NCBI GenBank assembly: GCA_963971225.1
Contig: OZ020268.1
Location: forward strand, 111,630,830-111,694,829
Source of the DNA: Melieria omissa
Lineage: Eukaryota; Arthropoda; Insecta; Diptera; Ulidiidae
Length of the DNA stretch: 64,000 nucleotides
Reading direction: 5' to 3'
In this document: positions 22,376-31,993 of the stretch, in pieces
Layout: every line of letters begins with the position of its first letter
Numbering within the stretch: position 1 is the first letter of the stretch
The notes under the pieces: generated by a model
Database searches by the model: none
What the model was told of the DNA's origin: nothing
What the model saw: the letters and a program-made list of their open reading frames with translations, nothing else
Position numbers and translations under genes: made by a program

Positions 22376-23405
22376 CTAGCAACGCTCAGCGCTTATCGAC
22401 TGAACAATACGCGCAAGGCCGATATCGAAGTGTTATTCTTTAATCGTTGCGCCAAGGTCGGCAGCGAGGCTCTGCTTGAGCTTATCACCAAATTGGAAGA
22501 GTTCAACGATCTGAATTTGGAGCGCGAGGGCCTGCGTAAAGGTACACGCCGCCAGTTCAAGGCGTACGAGCAGCGCCAACTCGCCAAGCAGCTGTCCGAA
22601 TATGACGACGGCACCGTCTACATTGAACACGTCAACTGGATCGACTTTGAGAGGTTCGATCTGCCGAAGCCGATCTACATTAACCTGGTGCGCGACCCTG
22701 TCGAGCGCGTCATCAGTTGGTACTATTACGCGCGCGGTGCCTACAAGAACGCCATCGAGTACAAAAAGGATCCAGAGAAGCCGATCCCATCGTCGAGCTG
22801 GTACAAGAAGGACTTCAACGAGTGCGTGCGGAGTGGCGATCCCGAATGCCAGTACGTGCCCTTCACGGTCAAAGACCACACGGGCAATTTTAAGCGACAA
22901 ACGCTGTTCTTCTGCGGGCATCATGATGATTGCTTGTAAGTAGAGCCGCCCGGTTGGAGCACGCGCCTTTATACCGATATCGATGCAATATGCACGTCTT
23001 GCAGGCCGTTCAACTCGCCGGCAGCGGTACAAATGGCCAAGGAGCACGTTGAGCGCGACTATGCGGTGGTCGGCTCGTGGGAGGAGACCAACGTTACGCT
23101 GACCGTCTTCGAGAAGTACATACCGCGCTTCTTTCAGGGCGCCAAAGTGCTGTTCGATAGTAAGAAAATGTACTGTGCCCGCAGGAAGTCTGTACAGTGT
23201 TCTTCAAATATTTTCAGTTCACAACAGTAAAATTACGAATCGCAACAAGAACCACCGCAAGCCGAAAATCCACTCCGACGTCAAAGAGATGATCCGCAAG
23301 AACTTTACGCACGAATATGACTTTTACTACTTTTGCAAGCAACGGTTGTTCAAGCAGTATTTGGCGGTAACCATTAAAAATCTTCAGTCGCTCGGATACG
23401 CTTGA
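22376..23405 (+). CDS. pip: pipe module 8 (exons 8A, 8B, 8C)
   Basis: Exons are 8A 22,376-22,935, 8B 23,005-23,159 and 8C 23,218-23,405; introns 69 and 58 nt; 300 residues after the shared exon. Motifs are LNNTRKADIEVL, FFNRCAKVGSE, IEHVNWIDF, NLVRDPVERVISWYYY and FFCGHHDDC, then YAVVGSWEETNVTLTVFE and HEYDFYYFCKQRLFKQYLAV. The PAPS loop has CAKVGSE instead of VPKVGSQ, shared with module 9 and nearly with module 10 (AAKVGSE). Their C exons also share an NRNKN-x-RKP lead and a DV-x-EMIR-x-NFTHEY core. Modules 8, 9 and 10 are therefore recent tandem copies. Confidence 0.93.
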
Positions 23406-23422
23406 AATAAGCTGCAACTACT

Positions 23423-23428
23423 AATAAA
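23423..23428 (+). terminator. poly(A) signal of pipe module 8
   Basis: AATAAA 18 nt after the 8C stop; implies a very short 3' UTR. Confidence 0.55.
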
Positions 23429-24328
23429 CAATAATTTTAATATTGAAACATTTTCAAAACAATACAAGGACTGAAATATTTTAATGCAAAGAACGTTTTT
23501 TGGCTTCAAAACTGTATTAAAACGTTACTAAAATCAGCTACTGAAACTTTTGAATACGTTGAGGTTTAATGAGAAGAAAGCAACGTGTGGTTCTTACCTA
23601 AGAGAGGAGCCTTGTTGCGGGTGAGATAAGAGAGTGAGAGAAACCAACAATTCGACACCACGATGTTTTGTCTAAATCTTTTTTATTAATGCAAAACATT
23701 GTGTTGATTCAGAAAACACACAAATGTGCCCTCATTTGGGCATTACATACAGTATAACCTCACTTCTCCCGCACTTTGTTCCACAGAGCGTCACATCGGT
23801 AACTGTACTTTATGCAGAATTAGTTAAATAATCTAATCTTGTTTCGGTTGAACAGTGTTAGATAGATAATCAAACCCTATATTATATTCATTTGTCTGTC
23901 CATTGTGCTCAGAAACCCAATTTTCATATGGAAGTGAGTGAGTTTACCACGTGAAAACTTTTCTCACATCTATGGGTTCACAACACTTTGGACAGCATTA
24001 AATGATTTACTAAGATTTTCCTAGTATTGACATCGATATATCGAATCCAAGTTATATACTCGTATATCACCGAGCATTGTTGTACCAACAAGCCCGTCTC
24101 AGCACAGCGTTTAGCATATAAGTTACATAAGTTGTTTCTACCATGCAAAAATTCCCATTCAAAAGTATTTGTGTGCCGTTGTGCAGCGCGTTTAGGGGTG
24201 TTCACGAGGTGACATATGTGCGTGTGTTTGTGTTATTCGTGCTCGTGTCCATGCTTGTGCCTTCAGCCAATTCCAATACAATGCTACGACACCCCAACTC
24301 ATTTCTCCGTCTACCAATTTCAATACAG
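23429..24328 (+). other. spacer between pipe modules 8 and 9
   Basis: AT-rich DNA. The last 186 nt (from 24,143) stay open in frame with 9A and begin with an ATG, encoding a hydrophobic stretch near YVRVFVLFVLVSMLVPS. The segment is GTGT-rich, so this may be chance. It is listed among the findings. Confidence 0.4.
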
Positions 24329-25343
24329 CTGCACTCGCTGCGCGCCTACAATCTGAACAACACCATGAAGGCCGACATTAATATTGTGTTCTTCAATCGT
24401 TGCGCCAAAGTGGGCAGCGAATCGATGATCGAGCTAGTGCGGCTGCTGGAGCAGCGCAACAACTTCTCAATGGATCATCTCGGAACACGCAAACCGACAC
24501 AACGCACACTGCGACCGATGGAGCAGCGCCGAATCGCCGACTACGTCTACCGGCTGGGCGTCAATTCGGTGTACATCGAGCACGTCAACTGGATCGACTT
24601 TCACGACTACGGCTTCCCGAAGCCCATTTACATCAACCTGGTGCGCGACCCGGTCGAGCGCGTCATCAGCTGGTTCTACTTTGCGCGCAACTCGTTCAAG
24701 AACGCCAAGGAGTTTCGGCGCTTTCCCGACGCCGAGCTCAAACCGGCCGCTTGGTACAAGAAGAACTTCAACGAGTGCGTGCGCAGCGGCGATCCGGAGT
24801 GTCAGTACGTGCCGTTGGCGGTCCACGATTTTATTGGCAACTACAAACGCCAGTCGCTATTCTTCTGCGGCCACAGCTTCGACTGCTTGTGAGTTGAGTG
24901 ACGGCCTACGCGCGTCCGTTATAAAACGAATTGACTATATCCACAGGCCGTTCGACTCGTCGCTGGCAATACAGACTGCCAAGAGACGCGTGGAGAGCGA
25001 ATACGCCGTCGTGGGCACTTGGGAGGAGACGAACATCACGCTGGCCGTTCTCGAGAGCTACGTGCCGCGCTTCTTCAGCGGCGCGTCAGAAATGTTTCAT
25101 AGTAAGTGATCAGTAAGGATCAGTGATCAATGAGTAACCGTTCGACACATCCACTCCGCAGTGAATCAGAATTATATCAGCAACCGCAACAAGAACAACC
25201 GCAAGCCGCACATCGATGCGGACGTTCGGGAGATGATTAGGCGCAACTTTACACACGAGTACGAGTTCTACCACTTTTGTCGGCAGCGGCTCTTCAAGCA
25301 GTACATCGCAATACAGCGCGCGCAGTTTTCGCACCATAACTAG
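24329..25343 (+). CDS. pip: pipe module 9 (exons 9A, 9B, 9C)
   Basis: Exons are 9A 24,329-24,888, 9B 24,947-25,101 and 9C 25,162-25,343; introns 58 and 60 nt; 298 residues after the shared exon. Motifs are LNNTMKADINIV, FFNRCAKVGSE, IEHVNWIDF, NLVRDPVERVISWFYF, FFCGHSFDC, YAVVGTWEETNITLAVLE and HEYEFYHFCRQRLFKQYIAI. The chosen start follows an AATACAG acceptor in phase 0. It belongs to the 8/9/10 subfamily by its CAKVGSE loop and NRNKNNRKP lead in 9C. The region is the most GC-rich of the array, producing several long shadow ORFs in other frames. Confidence 0.93.
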
Positions 25344-25429
25344 TTACATAACCTAACTAATTGGCAGGCACCAAAAGTAATCGTTCACTTCAACTTTCAT
25401 TTCTCGCACTTGTGCCGTCTTCCTTACTC

Positions 25430-25435
25430 AATAAA
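25430..25435 (+). terminator. poly(A) signal of pipe module 9
   Basis: AATAAA 87 nt after the 9C stop and 109 nt before exon 10A. Confidence 0.6.
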
Positions 25436-25543
25436 GTGCATATGTCCAGCACACGCCCATCAAACAGCGTCTCTCATTTTTCATTCCGCATCATTGTGTG
25501 TGTGGGGGGCCCGCAGTGCTAACGATTGGTTTCCATTTTCAAG

Positions 25544-26103
25544 TTGGCGTCGCTCAGTGCGCGCAGTCTGAACAACACGCGACGGGCCGGCATCGAGGCG
25601 ATCTTCTTCAATCGCGCCGCCAAGGTCGGCAGCGAGGCACTCATGGAGCTGCTGCAGCGCATGGCAGACATGAACCATATGAAAGTGATCACGGAGGGCC
25701 CGTTGCAAGTCTTGACGCGCACCCGCACGCCCGAACAGCAGCGCATTCAGGCCGAGTGGGTCACCAAGCTGCCCAACGGCACCGTCTACATCGAGCATTG
25801 CAATTGGCTGGATTTCGACAAATTGAACATGCCGCTGCCGATCTACATAAATTTGGTTCGCGATCCCGTCGAGCGCGTCATCAGCTGGTACTTTTACGTG
25901 CGCGGCTCCTACAAGAATGCCATCTTCTTCAAGAAATATCCCGGCCTCCAACTGCAGCCGGTTAAATGGTACAAGAAGGACTTCAATCATTGTGTGCGCA
26001 GCGGCGATCCCGAGTGTCAGTTTGTGCCGTATTCGCTCTATGACTTCGAAGGCAATCACAAACGGCAATCGTTGTTCTTTTGCGGCCACTCCCAGGACTG
26101 TGT
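25544..26103 (+). CDS. pip: pipe exon 10A
   Basis: A 560-nt A exon from acceptor CCATTTTCAAG (phase 0) to donor GTAAGT (phase 2). It encodes LNNTRRAGIEAI, FFNRAAKVGSE, IEHCNWLDF, NLVRDPVERVISWYFY and FFCGHSQDC. With 10B and 10C it gives 295 residues after the shared exon. It groups with 8A and 9A. The module is spread over 3 kb because both of its internal introns are long. Confidence 0.92.
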
Positions 26104-26912
26104 GTAAGTTTATTCAATATATACATATATGTATGTGTGTGTGTATGTGTTTTCGAAGAATATTGTTTAAATGCAAAGGAAGGCGATATCACATGAGCGA
26201 AGAGCCCAACATCCTCCACTACGATGTTGCATACCTGGGCCCAGATTTCAATCCTAAGTTTCCTGTGTGAGGCTTGGATCGTGCTTCAACAGGCAGTAGA
26301 AGGCACAACACCCCACTTGTAATCCTCATCTTCTTACCAAAAGTGTCCTAAAAAAAATTCTCAAAAAATACATAAATCTTTCGTTTGCAACACAACGTGG
26401 CTACAAACGATCGACAAAGACCCCCAGAAATCTTTCACAAAATACCAAATGTTCATTCTTTAAAAAAGATATGAAAGTTGTGATATCTTAAAGGTCGTGG
26501 TTCATCAAGTTTCTTACACTTCAACAAATCAATGGACTCAATGGAATAAATATATTCGTTCGCGCAATGACTCGGCATTCTCTTCAAAGACGTTTTATAT
26601 ATTAACGTTTTTAGTCATTAGAACAAATAATTGAATCTCTTAAGGAACCACTCAATAGAAAATAGTGAGCTTTGGCTTGGATCTTGTATGGTTAAAGCCG
26701 GTAAGCAATTTATATAGTCAGGAAGGCGAGATTATTATTAGATTATTATTAGCAAATAAACAAAATTTGCTTAAAAAATAAATTTGCTTAGTGTCCGTAT
26801 TTACCTATGAAGAATTCCACCTCTGACTCAATGCATTTGTATTCAAGAACGCTGGCAATACTTACATGTTTTTACAGCCTAAGTATATGAAAATATTAAC
26901 ACAAATTTACAG
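26104..26912 (+). other. intron 10A-10B
   Basis: An 809-nt AT-rich intron, over ten times the length of the same intron in modules 7-9. It begins with a (TG)n/(TA)n-like stretch near 26,120-26,150. No coding sequence or clear repeat is identified. Confidence 0.6.
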
Positions 26913-27067
26913 GCCCTTCAATTCTCCACTAGCTATACAAATGGCTAAACAAAATGTTGAGCGTGACTATGCCGTCGTTGGATCCTGGGAGGATACGAAC
27001 ATTACGCTGACTGTGTTCGAAAAATATATACCACGTTTTTTTAAGGATGCGCGCAAGGTTTTCGATT
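26913..27067 (+). CDS. pip: pipe exon 10B
   Basis: A 155-nt exon between acceptor ACAAATTTACAG and donor GTAAGT. It encodes PFNSPLAIQMAKQNVERDYA then VVGSWEDTNITLTVFEKYIP and RFFKDARKVF. It keeps the NIT glycosylation motif. Its codon use is more A/T-rich than that of 8B and 9B. Confidence 0.92.
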
Positions 27068-27179
27068 GTAAGTAAATTACTACAATATTGAGAACAGTGG
27101 CATAATATTGAATACAAAGCGTATAAAAGTTAATCCAAAACTGAACCCGCCTCACTTCTTACTTAATCTCAATCTACGT

Positions 27180-28265
27180 TTAAAGCCCTTAGCTATCAAT
27201 CTGTCTAAACTCTAGAAGCTAAAACTTCTTTGATGCATTTACAGAAGTTAATTCTCCAACATTACATCCTCCTATAGCTATATATATAGACTCTAAACTC
27301 TTGATGCCTACACTACTTAGGCGCATTTGTACAGGAATTCCTAGATTCTTCGTCAAAAGAAAACCTGTGTTAAATCCATCTTCGTCTTATCTACGAATTA
27401 CTCCTTCAACATTGTAGATATTTGTCCCTTAACTACTTATATCTCCGTCGTGACTCTAAATTATAGAAGTTACTCCTCCAACATGAAATTTCTCCCTTAG
27501 CTTTCTGTCCGTCTAGACTCTAAACTCTAGAAGCCAAGACTTCCTTGGCACTTTTGTACTGGAGTTCCCGGATTGTTTATCAATTGTCTACAAGTTATTC
27601 CTTCAATATTGTATTTCTCCTTTAACTACTTCTCTTTCCGTGGAGACTCTAGATTGTAGAAGTTACTCCTCCAACATGAAATTCCTCCCTTAGCTTTCTG
27701 TCCGTTTAGACTCTAAACTCTAGAAGCCAAGACTTCCTTGGCACTTTTGTACGGGGAGTTTCCGGATTGTTTATCAATTGTCTACAAGTTATTCCTTCAA
27801 TATTGTATTTCTCCTTTAACTACTTCTCTTTCCATGGAGACTCTAGATTATAGAAGTTACTCCTCCAACATGAAATTCCTCCCTTAGCTTTCTGTCCGTT
27901 TAGACTCTAAACTCTAGAAGCCAAGACTTCCTTGGCACTTTTGTACGGGAGTTCCCGGATTGTTTATCAATTGTCTACAAGTTATTCCTTCAATATTGTA
28001 TTTCTCCTTTAACTACTTCTCTTTCCGTGGAGACTCTAGATTATAGAAGTTACTCCTCCAACATTATGTTCCTCTTATAGCTATTTGTCCGTCTAGACTC
28101 TAAATTCAAGAAGCAAAGAGTTCCTTGGCACTTTTGTACGGGAGTTGCCGGATTGTTTGTCATAAAAGACTCCTTCAACATTGTATTTCTCCTTTAACTA
28201 TTTATCTCTCCGTCGAGACTCTAGATTATAGAAATTACTCCTCCAACATTGAATTCCTTCTTTTT
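27180..28265 (+). repeat. 193-bp tandem repeat array inside the 10B-10C intron
   Basis: A head-to-tail repeat with a period of 193-194 bp. The block AAGCCAAGAC recurs at 27,531, 27,724 and 27,918, with a diverged copy (AAGCAAAGAG) at 28,111 and weaker copies toward 27,216. Each unit includes CTTGGCACTTTTGTACGG, GATTGTTTATCAATTGTC and GTTACTCCTCCAACATGAAA. The three central units differ at only a few positions, so the array is recent. It fills most of the 1,366-nt intron. Confidence 0.9.
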
Positions 28266-28433
28266 TGGCGCGCTCATCTTTGGTGCATTTCGAGGGAAAT
28301 CCCCAGATTATAGTTAAAAGCATAGCTCCAAAGTATTTTTTTGCTCAACTGCAACTTTCTTCTATGCCACAATTCTCTAAGCAGATGGTTTCCTTGTCGC
28401 CTATTTAAGAACAAATAAAATTTCTTCCAACAG

Positions 28434-28606
28434 TGCACAATAAGCAACTTCGAAATCGCAACAAAAACAATCGCAAACCGAAAATTGACGAGGATGTCAA
28501 GGAGATGATTCGTCGAAATTTCACGCACGAATACGATTTCTATCACTTTTGCAAGCAGCGCCTCTACAAACAGTATCTGGCTTTAGGACTGTACGAGTAC
28601 AAATAA
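28434..28606 (+). CDS. pip: pipe exon 10C
   Basis: A 173-nt terminal exon after TTTCTTCCAACAG. It encodes LHNKQLRNRNKNNRKPKIDE (first codon split with 10B), then DVKEMIRRNFTHEYDFYHFC, KQRLYKQYLALGLYEYK and TAA. It is the shortest C exon. Its lead and core match 8C and 9C. The stop overlaps an AATAAA (28,602-28,607), and a second signal lies at 28,660. Confidence 0.92.
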
Positions 28607-28659
28607 ATATATATAATCTTTAGCATGTAAAACCTAAAGTTCTCTATTTTATATTGTGT

Positions 28660-28665
28660 AATAAA
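28660..28665 (+). terminator. poly(A) signal of pipe module 10
   Basis: AATAAA 54 nt after the 10C stop. It is more likely to be the used site than the one overlapping the stop codon. Confidence 0.5.
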
Positions 28666-28884
28666 ATTGTTATGAATGCAAAATTCGCTTTTGCTCTCCT
28701 ATTATTCAAAGCACATGTCTGACTCTTACAGCGAAATATGCTATACAACAACAAAACCATGCCCACCACGGAACGTCGAGGTATGCGCTGAACTATAGGC
28801 AACCAATCGGCATTTGATATTCCATCAAATGTTCAACTCAATTTGAGATACTGACACGCCCTCTTCGATTTTTTTCCTTCGCAG

Positions 28885-29673
28885 ATGCAGTCCCTCAATG
28901 TGCTGGAGCTGAATAACACGCGAAAGGCGCATCTCAATTTGATCTTCTTCAACCGCGTCCCCAAGGTTGGCAGCCAAACGTTTATGGAACTCTTGCGTCG
29001 CCTTTCCGAACGCAACAATTTCCAGTTCCATCGCGACGCTGTGCAGAAGGTGGAAACAATACGCCTGGCCGAGGATCAGCAGCAGGAGCTGGCCGAAGTG
29101 ATTACCGACCTACCCGAGCCGTCTGTCTTCATCAAGCACGTCTGCTACACGAACTTCACCAAGTTCAACCTGCCCTCGCCCATCTACATCAACGTTGTGC
29201 GCGATCCCATCGAGCGCGTCATCAGCTGGTTCTACTACGTGCGCGCGCCATGGTACTTTGTCGAGCGCAAGGCCGCCTTTCCCGATCTGCCGCTGCCGCA
29301 TCCCGCATGGCTGAAGAAGGACTTTGAGACCTGCGTGCTGTCCGGTGATCAGGAGTGCACCTACACGCAGGGCGTCACCGTCGAAGGCATTGGCGATCAT
29401 CGGCGACAGAGTCTGTTCTTCTGCGGCCACGCCTACGAATGCACGTAAGTTGCTGCAGACGCTTGCGCGTGCTCGACAGATTATTCGAATGTGTTTCTCT
29501 CTCTCTCTCTCTGTTCAGGCCATTCAACACCGTTGGCGCGCTGGAGCGTGCAAAACACGCTGTCGAAACCCAATATGCGGTGGTGGGCGTTTTGGAGGAT
29601 TTGAATACGACGCTGTCGGTGTTAGAGAAATATGTGCCGCGCTTTTTTCAGGGCGTGCGAGAGATCTACGACA
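28885..29673 (+). CDS. pip: pipe module 11, exons 11A and 11B
   Basis: 11A is 28,885-29,444 and 11B is 29,519-29,673. 11A follows a strong acceptor (TTTTTTTCCTTCGCAG) and its first codon is ATG. Motifs are LNNTRKAHLNLI, FFNRVPKVGSQ, IKHVCYTNF, NVVRDPIERVISWFYY and FFCGHAYEC. 11B reads YAVVGVLEDLNTTLSVLE, where GTWEDTN of the other modules is replaced by GVLEDLN, though a glycosylation motif (NTT) remains. The 11A-11B intron is 74 nt and ends in a long CT run before CAG. With 11C this gives 299 residues after the shared exon. The PKVGSQ loop groups it with modules 1, 2, 3 and 7. Confidence 0.93.
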
Positions 29674-30458
29674 GTAAGTACCATAGAGAGACTTAAGCTG
29701 GAGGTGATTTGTGGAAGCAAAATCGTCTTGTTTGGCATTGGGCCACAAAAAATCTCATCAAAATTTTTGTTCTATGTAAAGCACTGTGAGGATTGATTGG
29801 TTACAATAAACAAGCCTCGAGAGTGAATTCAGTGTCTGGGCAGATTGCTGCGCAAATTACTCGGCCTGGAACACTAATCTGTCAGCCTGAGTTTCAGATT
29901 TCGATTTAATTCTTTGAAGTAAATACCACAAACCCACCTTGGATCCGTGCGTATAAATGTGGACATAACCATATGTGCGGAGAGCTCCCAGTCCAGTAGT
30001 AATTCTTAATAAAGGGCAATCTGGCTGTCATGTGATCTATGTTCTGAAATATGCCGTTGAAAAGATGTGTTCCAAAGTAAAAAGGACTTTTTAAATCCTT
30101 GGATATTTTCATAGGGCACATAGTGCTTTGGAAAGATACATGCTTTTCCGATTTCCAGTCGTTTATTAAACTTTTAAGGCATTTTATTATTACTTTATTT
30201 ATTTCAAAATAAATATCTATATATACCGACTAGTGCAAGTTTTTAAGATTCAATTTTAGATTATATCAAAAAATCTATTAAATTTAAACTTTAAGAATTA
30301 TTTTTATTTCAATAAAAATTCATTGAATTCAGTCTTTCAGCCTTTTTTAAATGCATTTTGCTTCACCTGTAAACACTTATTTTATTGATTTGTTATACAA
30401 AACCATGCCAGACTATTTTTTTCTGATTTCACTAAATTGTGTTTTTTTTTTGTTTCAG
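29674..30458 (+). other. intron 11B-11C
   Basis: A 785-nt AT-rich intron ending in a T-run and TTTGTTTCAG. No gene or recognisable repeat is seen. Confidence 0.6.
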
Positions 30459-30643
30459 CCAGCGCCGAATATCTCACCAAAATCAATAAGAACAACTTTA
30501 AGCCGCCGGTTAGCGAGAAGGTGAAGGACATTGTTCGGCGCAACTTTACCAACGAAATCGAATTCTATCAGTTTTGCCGTCAGCGATTACACAAACAATA
30601 TCTGGCCGCACATATGCCGCAAAAGATTATTGCACATCCTTAA
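30459..30643 (+). CDS. pip: pipe exon 11C, last C exon of the array
   Basis: A 185-nt terminal exon. It encodes TSAEYLTKINKNNFKPPVSE (first codon split with 11B), then KVKDIVRRNFTNEIEFYQFC, RQRLHKQYLAAHMPQ and a TAA stop. The INKN...PPVS lead resembles 1C and 2C rather than 8C-10C, consistent with the grouping of its A exon. Confidence 0.92.
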
Positions 30644-31083
30644 ATTATGTATTGTTGTTGTTGTTATTATTGCAGTTATTGCAGTATCTACCAGTGAAAG
30701 TGGGCGGGCGGGCGGGCAAGCGCTGCCGTGTGGCGCATAAACATGTGACACCATTGTAAATTTTGTAATTTTACTGTCTATTATGTATTATTATAATAAT
30801 AATTATTATTATGTTAATTGTATTGAATACTTCGTGACTTGTTTCAGTTTTTTGTTATGCTTTATTTTAGTTTCGACTTTCACGATACACACACGTTTAC
30901 GTTTAATTCTTAACTTAAAACTAATGGTTAGACAAGTGAATTACCATTTGTAATTCTTAGCTGGATTCGTAGATAGTTAAACTTATTATATGTAATTCAT
31001 AGAAGCAATAGCGAAACATCTTGCAATGTGATCCAAATGAAACAGTTGAAATTGAACACAGAAATTATGTAATAAATAATAAA
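30644..31083 (+). other. 3' UTR of the last pipe module
   Basis: It begins with TTG/TTA repeats and a GGGCGGGCGGGCGGGC run (about 30,700-30,718). Two overlapping poly(A) signals lie at 31,071-31,076 and 31,078-31,083. No coding sequence. Confidence 0.5.
31071..31083 (+). terminator. poly(A) signals at the 3' end of the pipe locus
   Basis: AATAAATAATAAA holds two AATAAA hexamers about 430 nt after the 11C stop and before the convergent SAMHD1-like gene. Confidence 0.5.
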
Positions 31084-31993
31084 CATGTCATGTGAAACAA
31101 AAAACTAACAATGCAATCACAATTTCTGATGCATGCGAGTGTGATGTGATTATTTGGCAGTTAACAATAAATACATAACTTTTGAACACAAAACGTGAAT
31201 ATTTGTTACAATGCGTCCACTCTAAAGTCCATTGAATGGAAGCAAATACAAGTTGATAACTATTCGAAATATCTTTGGATATAATACTTTGATGCGTGTA
31301 ACTTGTTTGTAACTTCCAAACACATAGAATGTATGAGAGCATTACAGTATATAAAGGTACATCTAAAACTAATCGGTTCAAGCATATGCAGCTGTACTTT
31401 CAGTAGGCACCACAGTGCTTGACAAAAAATCGGAATAAAATTTTATATGAATAATGCTGAGACAAACAAAAGCAAAAGCATTTAAAAATTACGGTAAGTA
31501 CTTTTTAATATGGATTAAAAATATGGGCACTCCATACCTCATAGCCTATTCGAATCACTTCAAATGAAACGAAATTAATCAAATGACACTTATTTTCTAA
31601 ACCACAAATTCAAGCATTTTTACTTATGCTCGAACTTATAAAATGTGGTAATCACTTCATTTCGCCTCATATTCTTACGTTTACGTACTTTATGGAAAAC
31701 CAATTTTCTGCAATCAATAGATCTGAAAAATATTCCTGAGTTGCTGAATCTTTGCAAACATATATTCAGTATTATGCATTCTCTTAAGTACATGCATCAA
31801 GCTGTATACGCTCATATATATTTATATATGTATGTTTATATCTATAATAATTTTAAGCAGCATGTCTGCTAATACTTCAGGGCGTACGCTGCTTTTACTG
31901 TATATTTTTCTGTATCCCGCACAATGTTCTTTTTTCTGCAAAACAAAAATTTTGATATTTTAGTGCGCTACATATATAATGAAGATGTGATTC
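31084..31993. other. spacer between convergent pipe and SAMHD1-like genes
   Basis: AT-rich DNA. It presumably includes the 3' UTR of the SAMHD1-like gene on the - strand. A (TATA)-rich stretch lies near 31,810-31,850. No ORF of interest. Confidence 0.5.

Larger units (their letters stand above)
8932..31083 (+). other. pip: pipe-like locus, 3' part: HS2ST-family sulfotransferase gene with tandem alternative terminal modules
   Basis: This span runs from the last shared exon to the last poly(A) signal. The products belong to the heparan sulfate 2-O-sulfotransferase family: every intact A exon carries the 5'-PSB-like loop around FNR-x-x-K-x-GS and the 3'-PB-like strand IYxNxxR-x-P-I/V-x-[KR]. 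In Drosophila, Pipe acts in the Golgi of ventral follicle cells, sulfating eggshell components and thereby setting embryonic dorsal-ventral polarity, and that gene also makes about ten isoforms by choosing alternative C-terminal modules. Here the sequence shows eleven intact A exons, nine B exons and nine C exons. All A exons enter in phase 0, matching the phase-0 end of the shared exon at 8,990. The N-terminal cytoplasmic, transmembrane and stem exons are not found and presumably lie upstream. The ordered module array, more than any single domain, identifies the gene as pipe rather than the single-copy Hs2st. Confidence 0.93.

Noticed and set aside
27180..28265. Tandem array as CRISPR or coding repeat
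   Set aside because: Unit is 193 bp with no short repeat-spacer pattern and no long open frame; it is an intronic minisatellite/satellite-like array.
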